A stretch of 23,897 nt of DNA, taken from the NCBI GenBank assembly GCA_947258675.1, contig CAMYJP010000071.1:1-23897 (forward strand), read 5' to 3'. Below the pieces are notes generated by a model, which did no database searches, was not told where the DNA came from, and worked only from the letters and a program-made list of their open reading frames with translations. Every line of letters starts with the position of its first letter. Within the stretch, counting starts at the first letter, position 1. Position numbers and translations under genes: made by a program. The DNA is from an uncultured Desulfobulbaceae bacterium (GTDB taxonomy: Bacteria > Desulfobacterota > Desulfobulbia > Desulfobulbales > BM004). Below are positions 16,343-23,897 of this stretch, piece by piece.

Positions 16343-18424
16343 GTGAGAAGATTACGACCAAAAGACCACCGTATAACTCCAAACAGTGATGAGGGCATCC
16401 AGCCAGAAGAAGATTTTTTTCGAGATGATAGCAAAACGATCAGTCGAAGAAACCTAATCAATTTGCTTAATCGCATTAACTTTAAAGGAAGTACCATTCT
16501 GTTAAATTTTAAACACCCTAAATATGACAGAGTTGTTCCTGTTCAGGCAGTTCCGATGCCATACCATGGCGATAAACTGCAATGCCATTGGCATAATTAT
16601 AACGAGGATCTTATTTCTAAAATTAAGCAATATGAATTTTTGCATTTTCAAATTAACAGCGGCTTGAATCAGGTCCTGGTGGAAGCAGATTTAGTAGATA
16701 TGGACCAGGAAGGGGTTCGGCTTAATCTTCCCAGACATTGTTATGAAATTACTGCGAGAAAGGTAAAACGTTATCAGTGTGACGGGATATACGCGCAGAT
16801 CAGCCAAAGTGGTGTTGTTTTTTACGGCCTGCTGTCTGCTTTCAGTTCTACTTCCTTTACAATTGACATTACAATGGTGTCTTCTGAGCTGCTGAATCGA
16901 GTGAACCCTTCATCATCCGTGAATATAATATTGAAAAATGAACGTGACGTCGTCTATTCGGGAGAATGTGAGGTAATCAGGTTAAAATATAATAATCGGA
17001 TATACTCTTTGGCTTTGCGCCCTCTCACTTCTCACATGCAGCGTTTTAAGCCAAAGGAGTGCAGGACCAAGAGGCAGATACTTTCTCCTTCACCCAATTG
17101 TATTTTCAAGCATCCAATAACTGATAAGACCATAAATTTGAAAATTGTAAACTTATCAAGCACTGGTTTTCTTGTTAAGGAGAAGATTGGTAATTCTGTC
17201 TTGTTGCCCGGGTTGATTTTGTATGATGTCGGTATTGAATATGCCAACGATCTAATTATCACCGCAGATGTCCAAGTGCTTTATCGCGCTGAAGGGAAGA
17301 GTGGCATTGTCAAATGCGGCATTGTAATTTTAGATTTGTCCGTACAGGATCAAATACGAATTTCTTCGCTACTTCTTCAAGATGTATATGAACATTCATC
17401 TGTATGTTCCACTCAGCTCGATCTGGATGCACTGTGGAATTTCTTTTTTGATACCGGATTTGTCTACCCTGAAAAATATGTTTTTATCGAGGGGCAGAAG
17501 GAAAAATTTAAAACGTTGTATCACAAGCTTTATACAGAATGCCCTGAAATTGCTCGATATATCATTTATCAGGATATGGGGGTGATTTACGGCCACGTTG
17601 CCATGATTCGCTATTATCCGAAAACATGGCTATTGCATCATTATGCAGCGGTCAGTGCTGGTGATCGTAAGGCAGGCCTGATCATAATGGATCATATTTT
17701 AAACTACATCAACGCATTTCACAAAATGCCCTCTGCCAATATGCGCTATATAGCTTGTTATTACAGGCCGGTTAATAGATTCGCCAAACGTGTCTTTAGC
17801 GGATCAGTGAAAGCGTTAAATGATCCCCAAAAGTGCTCCATGGATGAATTTGCTTACCTGCATCATAAGGTCGATTCTGTTAAACGGCAGATAGGCGAAA
17901 GTTGGGTGTTAGAGGAATCCGTTTATGAAGATTTTATAGCTTTGGAACAGTATTACAATCATGTTTCTAGGGGGCTACTTTTTAAAGCATTTAGCTTAGA
18001 TCAATGGAAGCAAGATAATGATAAACAACTGAATTCCGAATATCACAAATTGGGATTTAAAAGAAACAGGCACTTCTTTTCTTTAAAAAAGGAAGGGGAA
18101 CTTTACGCTGTTTTTATAATTAATTTGTCCGACATTGGGCTAAATATGTCAGACCTTACAAATTGTATCCAGGTATATATTCTGGAGCCGGAAAAACTTC
18201 ATAAAGATAAGCTAGAAGAAGCTATATCTCAGGTATCATTTTATTATGAGCAAAACGAATTTCCTGTACTAATTTATCCGAGCACATATGCCGATAAGCA
18301 AACCTTGCCTTATGACAAAGTTTATGAGTTGGGTATCCTGGACCTTGAATATATATGCCCTTATTTAACCTTTATTCAAGGTTTAATAAGCCACCCCAAG
18401 CAGAAAATCAGCAAACTGCATTAG
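16343..18424 (+). CDS. PilZ-like protein with acyltransferase-like C-terminal half
   Basis: A 693-residue soluble protein. The N-terminal half looks like YcgR-type beta-barrels. A first degenerate PilZ-like unit has RKVKRY near 140. A second (about 235-345) has an Arg-rich CRTKRQ followed by NLSSTGFLV (270-278), which matches the Arg-rich plus N/DxSxxG c-di-GMP-binding pattern. The C-terminal half (about 350-690) has GNAT-fold features, notably DMGVIYGHVAMIRYYP with WLLHHYAAV, and a second related segment near FFSLKKEGELYAVFIINLSD. This suggests tandem acyltransferase-like folds. Start: GTG 16343, with an in-frame stop 9 bp upstream, no good ribosome site and no nearby in-frame ATG. It is followed after 16 bp by an HD-GYP gene. 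The PilZ assignment is fairly good; the acyltransferase assignment is tentative. Confidence 0.8.
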   Translation: MRRLRPKDHRITPNSDEGIQPEEDFFRDDSKTISRRNLINLLNRINFKGSTILLNFKHPKYDRVVPVQAVPMPYHGDKLQCHWHNYNEDLISKIKQYEFLHFQINSGLNQVLVEADLVDMDQEGVRLNLPRHCYEITARKVKRYQCDGIYAQISQSGVVFYGLLSAFSSTSFTIDITMVSSELLNRVNPSSSVNIILKNERDVVYSGECEVIRLKYNNRIYSLALRPLTSHMQRFKPKECRTKRQILSPSPNCIFKHPITDKTINLKIVNLSSTGFLVKEKIGNSVLLPGLILYDVGIEYANDLIITADVQVLYRAEGKSGIVKCGIVILDLSVQDQIRISSLLLQDVYEHSSVCSTQLDLDALWNFFFDTGFVYPEKYVFIEGQKEKFKTLYHKLYTECPEIARYIIYQDMGVIYGHVAMIRYYPKTWLLHHYAAVSAGDRKAGLIIMDHILNYINAFHKMPSANMRYIACYYRPVNRFAKRVFSGSVKALNDPQKCSMDEFAYLHHKVDSVKRQIGESWVLEESVYEDFIALEQYYNHVSRGLLFKAFSLDQWKQDNDKQLNSEYHKLGFKRNRHFFSLKKEGELYAVFIINLSDIGLNMSDLTNCIQVYILEPEKLHKDKLEEAISQVSFYYEQNEFPVLIYPSTYADKQTLPYDKVYELGILDLEYICPYLTFIQGLISHPKQKISKLH

Positions 18425-18440
18425 GGAGCCTTTTGATTTT

Positions 18441-20435
18441 ATGTCTGCTATAAAATTTGATAATAAGCCTTTATATAACAGCAGAATTACGAATACATAT
18501 ATAAAGCTTATTAAAAGAAATTATAATTTTATTAATGTTGACGAATTGCTGCGATATTCAGGAATTGAGGCTTATCAACTCGAAGATGAAGGGCACTGGT
18601 TTACCCAGACTCAAATAAATCGGTTTCAGGAAAAGCTCAGGCTGTTGACTGGCAATAATAATATTGCACGTGAAGCGGGCAGCTATTCAGCATCCCCTGA
18701 GGCTTTGGGAGGTATAAGGAAATATCTACTTGGCCTTGTAAGCCCGGCAGGTGCATATTCTTTAATTGGAAAATATGTAAATAAATTTACCCGATCTTCG
18801 CAGTATGAATCCAGAAAGATTGGAAATAATAAAGTGGAGATTACAGTAACTCCTAATCCTGGCATAAAAGAAGAACCTTTTCAGTGTGCAAATAGGCATG
18901 GGTATGTAGAGGCCGTATCAAAATTATTTAACTATAAACTTCCTATAATTGAGCATCCTGAATGTCTTTTTAAGGGAGATGCTGTATGCAGGTATATAGT
19001 TTCCTGGAAAAATTCTCCTTCTGTTATCTGGAAAAGAGTTAGAGATTATTCCATTCCGTTCTTTTCCATTTATGCCATTTTATCATTCTTTTTTATATCG
19101 CCATTATTCACTATTGCCGTAATTCTTCCTGCTTCATGTTCAGTAATTTTTGCCATCAGTTGGTATGTTTCCGGACTTGATGGAAAAGAATGGCGCACAG
19201 CAGTTGAGCACCTTAAAGATTCTTCTGATGAGCTTATTGAACAGATCAATCTGAATTATGATACCGCTCTCATGACAAATGAGGTGGGGCAAGCGCTTAG
19301 TAAGGAAATGGATATTGATGGTATCTTGTCCAGTGTTATTAATGTCCTTAAGAAACGTCTTGATTACGACAGGGGTGTAGTGATGCTGGCAACACCGGAC
19401 AGAACTCGCCTGGCATTTCGCGCTGGTTTCGGCTACACGGAAGAACAGTTGAATTTATTGATTGATTCAGATTTTCACTTGGACAAAGAAGACTCTAAAG
19501 GGATTTTTGTTGTCTCTTTCAAGACTAAAAGACCATTTTTGCTGAATGATATAGATGAGATAAAAGATACTCTTTCTGAGCGTAGTCTGGAATTTGCCAG
19601 ACAAATGGGAGTTAAGTCGTTTATCTGTTGTCCTATTATTTTTGAGGATACCTCCCTAGGTATACTTGCGGTAGACAATATTAAAACTAAAAGACCTTTA
19701 TTGCAGCGTGATATGAACCTGCTGATGGGTGTTGCACCGCAGATTGGTATAAGTATCAATAATGTCGTGCTGATGGAAAGCAAGATCCGGCAGTTTCAAT
19801 CCATACTCCAGGTTTTGGCGGCAACCAACGATGCCCGTGACCCCATTACTGCAAGGCATTCAGAACAGGTTACCGAATATGCTTTAGGAATTTGTCGAGA
19901 ATTGGGGCTCCCCCATGACTACAGTGAAATGATACGAGTGGCCTCATTACTTCATGATTATGGCAAGGTCGGCATATCAGATTCTATATTGAAAAAACCA
20001 GGAAGACTCTCTTTTGAGGAGCGTGAAGAAGTTAAAAACCACGTTGCAAAAACAAGGAATATTCTCGAACAGATTCATTTTGAAGGAATATATGCACAAG
20101 TCCCAGAGATTGCCGGAGCTCACCACGAAAAGCTTGATGGAAGTGGATATCCTAATGGGCTAAAGGGAGATGAAATTCCACTAGGTGCCAGAATCATAAC
20201 AGTGGCTGATGTTTTTGAGGCCATAACCTCAAAACGTCATTATCGTGATCCGATGCCCTTAAATGCCGCATTTGCAACTTTGCGTATGGACATCGGGGTA
20301 CATTATGATAAGGATTGTGTTGAGGCTCTCATTAAATATATCAAAGGCGAGAAAGATTTAACGGAAAAATTAGAAGCAGGCGATACCGTTATTGAGCCCT
20401 TTCCTGGTGAGATGAAAAAGGTAGCATTCCTATAA
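18441..20435 (+). CDS. Membrane-linked GAF/HD-GYP cyclic-di-GMP phosphodiesterase
   Basis: HD-GYP enzymes hydrolyse c-di-GMP. The 664 residues have four parts. An N-terminal sensor (about 1-195) ends in CLFKGDAVCRYIVSW, a feature seen in V4R/H-NOX-related ligand-binding domains. Two hydrophobic segments lie around 203-245. A GAF domain spans about 275-440. The HD-GYP domain spans about 450-640 with HDYGKVGI (H505, D506), HHEKLDGSGYP (from 561) and ARIITVADVFEAI. The catalytic signature looks complete. ATG follows GGAG, 16 bp after the PilZ-like gene, so the two are almost certainly co-transcribed. Its sensory ligand is unknown. Confidence 0.93.
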   Translation: MSAIKFDNKPLYNSRITNTYIKLIKRNYNFINVDELLRYSGIEAYQLEDEGHWFTQTQINRFQEKLRLLTGNNNIAREAGSYSASPEALGGIRKYLLGLVSPAGAYSLIGKYVNKFTRSSQYESRKIGNNKVEITVTPNPGIKEEPFQCANRHGYVEAVSKLFNYKLPIIEHPECLFKGDAVCRYIVSWKNSPSVIWKRVRDYSIPFFSIYAILSFFFISPLFTIAVILPASCSVIFAISWYVSGLDGKEWRTAVEHLKDSSDELIEQINLNYDTALMTNEVGQALSKEMDIDGILSSVINVLKKRLDYDRGVVMLATPDRTRLAFRAGFGYTEEQLNLLIDSDFHLDKEDSKGIFVVSFKTKRPFLLNDIDEIKDTLSERSLEFARQMGVKSFICCPIIFEDTSLGILAVDNIKTKRPLLQRDMNLLMGVAPQIGISINNVVLMESKIRQFQSILQVLAATNDARDPITARHSEQVTEYALGICRELGLPHDYSEMIRVASLLHDYGKVGISDSILKKPGRLSFEEREEVKNHVAKTRNILEQIHFEGIYAQVPEIAGAHHEKLDGSGYPNGLKGDEIPLGARIITVADVFEAITSKRHYRDPMPLNAAFATLRMDIGVHYDKDCVEALIKYIKGEKDLTEKLEAGDTVIEPFPGEMKKVAFL

Positions 20436-20496
20436 TTGATATTCCTTTAAGGTAGATAAGAAAATCTTCAGCCAAACCAAATAAGCGGAATATCAA
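20436..20496. terminator. Inverted repeat between convergent genes
   Basis: TTGATATTCC (20436-20445) and GGAATATCAA (20487-20496) are perfect 10-bp arms around a 41-base loop, starting immediately after the HD-GYP stop and reaching into the methyltransferase stop. TTTT follows on the plus strand. It may act as a two-way terminator, but the long loop and low GC make this uncertain. Confidence 0.35.
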
Positions 20497-21386
20497 TTTT
20501 CAGGTTTTACTCCTCTGCAGCAGATTATAGGTGAATAAGTAAATCGTCTCGGATCAGTAAAGAAATGCTTAAATTCCTCCAGGAACTCCTCATATCCTCC
20601 AGCATATTCTTCAAACTGGTAATTAATCTTCTTGGGCGCAATTTCCGCTTTTTTCAACCAGTTAAATGAATCTGAATCTTTAAGTTCACCATATATGACG
20701 TGATGGGCTGACACCTCAACATCGATATTCAGAAAATTAAGGTCATACAGGAAGGAATAGAGTTTTCTACCAACATACGGATCAAAGTTGGCTTTTTGCT
20801 GGAGTGCTTCCATAGTCGCACAGATAGTCCTTCTGAGGCGATACGGGAGATCATGATGGTTGAGACAGTTGTTATCCAAATCAATCAAGCACAGGGTGCC
20901 GCCTGGTTTAAGATATTCACTGAGTTTTTTAACAATATCAAAACTGTTGACTTTATAATATTCAAGTACAAAGCGGACCCAGATGAAATCGAATTTTCCA
21001 AGATCTCTCAGAGAATCACGGATATCTCTGTTAATGAAATCCAGATTATCTTTTGAATAGTGCTCTTTAGCAAAAGAAATTCTTTCCGTTGAAATGTCAA
21101 CCCCGACAGTTTTTCCACCGGGTTGTGTCATTTGATGTAATGCAAATGTGGTTTTACCTGATCCACATCCTAAATCAGCTACAGTCATTCCGGGTTTAAT
21201 ACCTGCCCAGCGTGCTTGTTTTTCAACTATTCGTGTGTCTGTTTTTAGGTCCAGGCGAAGTGATTCGTCATCACTTTCCATGAGATAGTCAATAATGTTC
21301 AATTCTTCAGTATTGTTCTGCTTCGTATAAAAAGCATTTGAGATGAAAAAGGTATTATGGAAAAATTTTGGGTGTAATTTATTCAT
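20493..21386 (-). CDS. Class I SAM-dependent methyltransferase
   Basis: The Rossmann-fold SAM site is clear: VADLGCGSGKTTFAL (motif I, about 69-83), VGVDIS (motif II) and FDFIWVRFVLEYY then LKPGGTLCLIDLD (post-I motifs). About 50 residues precede motif I, and about 110 residues after the core form a substrate-side region with no recognised signature. Cytosolic, 297 residues. The substrate is unknown; the fold is shared by ubiquinone/menaquinone and many small-molecule methyltransferases. There is no strong ribosome site. It lies 121 bp after the alcohol dehydrogenase on the same strand and may belong to that transcript. Confidence 0.88.
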   Translation of the reverse strand: MNKLHPKFFHNTFFISNAFYTKQNNTEELNIIDYLMESDDESLRLDLKTDTRIVEKQARWAGIKPGMTVADLGCGSGKTTFALHQMTQPGGKTVGVDISTERISFAKEHYSKDNLDFINRDIRDSLRDLGKFDFIWVRFVLEYYKVNSFDIVKKLSEYLKPGGTLCLIDLDNNCLNHHDLPYRLRRTICATMEALQQKANFDPYVGRKLYSFLYDLNFLNIDVEVSAHHVIYGELKDSDSFNWLKKAEIAPKKINYQFEEYAGGYEEFLEEFKHFFTDPRRFTYSPIICCRGVKPEN

Positions 21387-21507
21387 GGTTAATCAGTTGA
21401 ATCTGGAATGAGTTTATACACTGGTTAATAAGATAAATAAAGGAAAAACAGATCGATTGCCGAAACTTCGCTATCAGGAACAGTGTAATTAAAACTGCAA
21501 AAAAACA

Positions 21508-22671
21508 TCAAGCACAAAGTCTTAAAACAGCTTCAATTTTTTCTAGGGAATACTCACGCATCCTCCAAAGTTTTCCAAGATCCAGGGCATTTTGAGCAAT
21601 TTTTGATATATCCTCGGCCGGCACATGAATATCCTGCAGTTTTGTGGGACAACCTATCTTATTGAACCATTTTTTGAGTTTTTCAATGGAGGCGGCAGCC
21701 TGTTCAGAAGATTTTTCTTTTGATATCTTAAAGACTCTTTCTCCGAACTGGGCAAACTTGGTTGGATTACCTTCAGATTGATGGGCCATCCAGGCGGGAA
21801 CAACAACAGAAAGCCCGGCTCCGTGGGGAATATCGTATAAAGCACTTAAAGAGTGTTCTATCATATGCATGGGGAAACCGACTTTACCCAGACCGGCACC
21901 AGTCAAACCGTTTAAGGCCAGCGTAGCACACCACATAAGGTTGGATCTGCCTTGATAATCTGTCGGATTTTTCATCACCTGGTCACAGCTCTCCATTATA
22001 TTAATCAGCAGACCTTCCATAAATCTGTCTTGCACAGAAGTGTTTTCCTCCAGGGTTGTGAAGTAAAATTCCAGGATATGTGCAATTGCATCCACAGCTC
22101 CATATGCAGTATGATCAGGAGGAACAGTAAAGGTCGCGGTTGGATCAAGAATGGATACTTTCGGGAACAGTATTTTGTTCGCAATCCCGAATTTTTGGTT
22201 TTTTCCTTCATGGGTAACCACCATGGCGGAGTTCATCTCGGATCCGGAAGCGGCCAAAGTTAATACACACAAGACAGGTAGTGTTTTTCTAATACTTTTT
22301 TTACCGGTGAAAAATTTCCAGACATCATGTTCGACCAACGCCCCTGCAGAAATTGCTTTGGCAGAGTCAATGACACTGCCGCCGCCAACCGCAACAACGG
22401 CTTCAACATTATTTAGTCTGGCTAAATTAATGCCCTGCTGAACATGGCCTAGCTCTGGGTTCGGTTTTACCCCACCATGTTCAATCCATGTTATGCCGGC
22501 TTTTTCCAGAGAGTTTCTTACCTGTTGGTAGATTCCGTTCTTCTTTATACTTTCCTTACCGTAAACCAGAAGAATCCTGCTGCCGTAAAATAAGGTTTCT
22601 TCCCCTATTTTATTGATGTTGTTGCGACCAAAAATAATTTTTGTAGGATTGTGAAACACAAAGTTCTGCAT
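21508..22671 (-). CDS. Iron-containing alcohol dehydrogenase (butanol dehydrogenase/YqhD-like)
   Basis: Group III metal-dependent NAD(P)H alcohol/aldehyde oxidoreductase, cytosolic. VAVGGGSVIDSAKAI is the nucleotide-binding signature. Metal ligands are visible in VDAIAHILEF (D and H, near 195-200) and in HMIEHSLSALYDIPHGAGL (H residues). The 387-residue length and this second motif fit the BdhA/YqhD subgroup. Substrate chain length and cofactor preference cannot be read. A GGA-rich site precedes the ATG. It starts 24 bp after the rsmA stop, so it is probably translated from the same message. Confidence 0.93.
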   Translation of the reverse strand: MQNFVFHNPTKIIFGRNNINKIGEETLFYGSRILLVYGKESIKKNGIYQQVRNSLEKAGITWIEHGGVKPNPELGHVQQGINLARLNNVEAVVAVGGGSVIDSAKAISAGALVEHDVWKFFTGKKSIRKTLPVLCVLTLAASGSEMNSAMVVTHEGKNQKFGIANKILFPKVSILDPTATFTVPPDHTAYGAVDAIAHILEFYFTTLEENTSVQDRFMEGLLINIMESCDQVMKNPTDYQGRSNLMWCATLALNGLTGAGLGKVGFPMHMIEHSLSALYDIPHGAGLSVVVPAWMAHQSEGNPTKFAQFGERVFKISKEKSSEQAAASIEKLKKWFNKIGCPTKLQDIHVPAEDISKIAQNALDLGKLWRMREYSLEKIEAVLRLCA

Positions 22672-22695
22672 GATAAATTGATGTTCCTGTGAAAA

Positions 22696-23586
22696 TTAAA
22701 TGGGATCTCGGCGTAAATCGCTATGAATCTTGGAGCTTATATGATTAGTCAAACTTATGAAATTTTCTAATGTTAATGTCTCTCCTCTGGCTTTTGGACT
22801 GATGCCGGCACTTTTGAGGCAGTATTCTATTTTATCTTTTTCGATTCCAAATTTTTTCCCTGAAGAAAGGGCGTTCAACAAGGTTTTTCTGCGTTGTTGA
22901 AAAGCGGTGTTGACTATCTTATGAAGCAGCAACCTGTCATATGTAGGTTGTGAGGAAGATTCTGCCGGAGGCGTTTTAAATTGAATGCGAAGAACAAGTG
23001 AATCAACTTTAGGTTTTGGATGAAAGTGTCCAGGTCCTATTTCAAGGAGTTTTTCAACTTTGGCGCACGTCTTAATCAGGACCGATAGTATTCCATATGC
23101 TTTGGTACCTGGCTCTGCCATGATTCTTTGCCCAACCTCTTTTTGGAGCATTACTACCGCCCACGACATGATCTTGCTGTTTTCAATAAGTTTAAATAAT
23201 AATGGATTGGATAGAGAATAGGGCAGGTTGGCTACAATTTTCAGATTTTCGCCGCAATCTTTTGCCAGCGCCTTGAGATCTGCTTTCATGACATCCTGGT
23301 GCATAAGTGTCACATTTGCAGGGAAATGAGCTCTGGTTTCATGAAATCGAATTATTCCAGCGTCAATTTCCAAGCCGATGACCTGCTTTGCTTTTTGCGC
23401 AAGTGGTATGGTCAATGCGCCTAAGCCAACACCAATTTCAACAATTATATCATCTTTGGTAACTCCTGCTGCTTCAACAATTCGATCTGCACTGCTTCGG
23501 TGGATAAGAAAGTTTTGTCCAAACCGTTTTTTTGGGGCTAAATTCCATTCTTGAAGGATACTTTTGATATGCTTACTTGAAGACAT
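22696..23586 (-). CDS. rsmA: 16S rRNA (adenine1518-N6/adenine1519-N6)-dimethyltransferase
   Basis: RsmA (KsgA) dimethylates two adjacent adenines near the 3' end of 16S rRNA during small-subunit assembly. Family motifs are intact: KKRFGQNFLIH, VEIGVGLGALTIPLA, VIGLEIDAGI, NLPYSLSNPLLFKL and the FHPKPKVDSLVLRI segment, then the helical C-terminal domain with FQQRRKTLLNAL. A GTG at 23589 lies directly before ATG 23586; I use the ATG (296 aa). It is the first gene of a probable rsmA-alcohol dehydrogenase operon. Confidence 0.97.
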   Translation of the reverse strand: MSSSKHIKSILQEWNLAPKKRFGQNFLIHRSSADRIVEAAGVTKDDIIVEIGVGLGALTIPLAQKAKQVIGLEIDAGIIRFHETRAHFPANVTLMHQDVMKADLKALAKDCGENLKIVANLPYSLSNPLLFKLIENSKIMSWAVVMLQKEVGQRIMAEPGTKAYGILSVLIKTCAKVEKLLEIGPGHFHPKPKVDSLVLRIQFKTPPAESSSQPTYDRLLLHKIVNTAFQQRRKTLLNALSSGKKFGIEKDKIEYCLKSAGISPKARGETLTLENFISLTNHISSKIHSDLRRDPI

Positions 23587-23897
23587 CACTTATTTACTCA
23601 ACTTTTGAATTAATAGAACTGTTTGATATTTCAAAAGATATTCGTATTGCAGGTCGTTTTTTTGAGATGTTTACAGTTTGCAGTTGCCGGTTTACGGTCT
23701 TAAAAGAGCAAATCCTTCTTCGTCAGGTTGATCATTTTCACTAGAATTTTAATTATATATCCATTATTTCTATTCTTAACTAACCGTAAACCGTAAACTG
23801 TAAACCGGTCTCTACACAAAACAGAATGTGGCAATATTCAAGCAGATACTCCAAGCCAGAAAGTTGAATCCTTTATTTATTATTGGTAGCAGAGGAG
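23587..23897. other. Gene-free right end
   Basis: No supported gene in 311 bp. It should contain the rsmA promoter. The main structure is an inverted pair of heptamer repeats (23670-23808) around an AT-rich core. A gene just beyond the right edge cannot be judged. Confidence 0.5.
23670..23808. repeat. Inverted arrays of TTTACGG/CCGTAAA heptamers
   Basis: Left array, in exact 7-bp phase: TTTACAG, TTTGCAG, TTGCCGG, TTTACGG (23670-23697). Right array, in the opposite orientation: CCGTAAA, CCGTAAA, CTGTAAA, CCGG (23784-23808). They are separated by 86 bp of AT-rich DNA. The two arrays are mutual reverse complements with a few mismatches, so they can form a long stem. Confidence 0.7.

Noticed and set aside
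18790..18830. H-NOX heme motif YxSxR in the HD-GYP N-terminus
   Set aside because: The sequence reads YESR, one residue short of YxSxR, so a heme-NO domain cannot be claimed from it.
23670..23808. CRISPR-like array
   Set aside because: Repeat units are only 7 bp, contiguous without spacers, and the two arrays are inverted; no cas genes are present.

Overview
The window reads as chromosomal DNA of an AT-rich Gram-negative bacterium, most likely a Desulfobacterota (Desulfobacterales-type deltaproteobacterium). This placement is inferred from overall protein flavour: a LeuCD pair of the archaeal/delta type, an SPL-family radical SAM protein in a non-sporulation context, several c-di-GMP and GAF/HD signalling proteins, and dispersed palindromic intergenic repeats. 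No 16S rRNA, tRNA, CRISPR array, prophage or complete insertion sequence was seen, so the taxonomic call is not proven.

Layout, left to right. (1) 273-5766: housekeeping genes for DNA replication restart (priA, +), an M23/LytM cell-wall endopeptidase (-) and ribonuclease G (rng, -). (2) 5942-8112: a lone family 2 glycosyltransferase, a 107-bp palindromic repeat that starts on its stop codon, and an SPL-like radical SAM protein that seems to lack the canonical hydrogen-donor cysteine. (3) 8400-9877: ssb and a zinc-finger-less DnaJ/CbpA co-chaperone. (4) 9874-11698: leuC-leuD on the minus strand behind a good sigma70-type promoter with a nested dyad over the start region. (5) 11966-13651: an HD-phosphohydrolase/GAF signalling protein whose only in-frame ATG lies inside a palindromic repeat. 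(6) 13748-15956: a doubtful small gene divergent from an orphan yejA peptide-binding protein. (7) 16343-20435: a two-gene c-di-GMP operon, a PilZ-like protein fused to an acyltransferase-like C-terminal half followed by a membrane-linked GAF/HD-GYP phosphodiesterase. (8) 20493-23586: a minus-strand group of rsmA (ksgA), an iron-dependent alcohol dehydrogenase and a SAM methyltransferase. (9) 23590-23897: a gene-free end holding an inverted pair of heptamer tandem repeats.

How the genes relate. Most neighbours are unrelated housekeeping or accessory genes. The clear functional pairs are leuC/leuD (two subunits of one enzyme) and the PilZ/HD-GYP pair (a presumed c-di-GMP effector beside a presumed c-di-GMP-degrading enzyme). 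The PilZ/HD-GYP pair is the best candidate for a poorly described system here. Small repeats touch gene ends in several places and may supply a stop codon (5942-6790) and a start codon (11966-13651).
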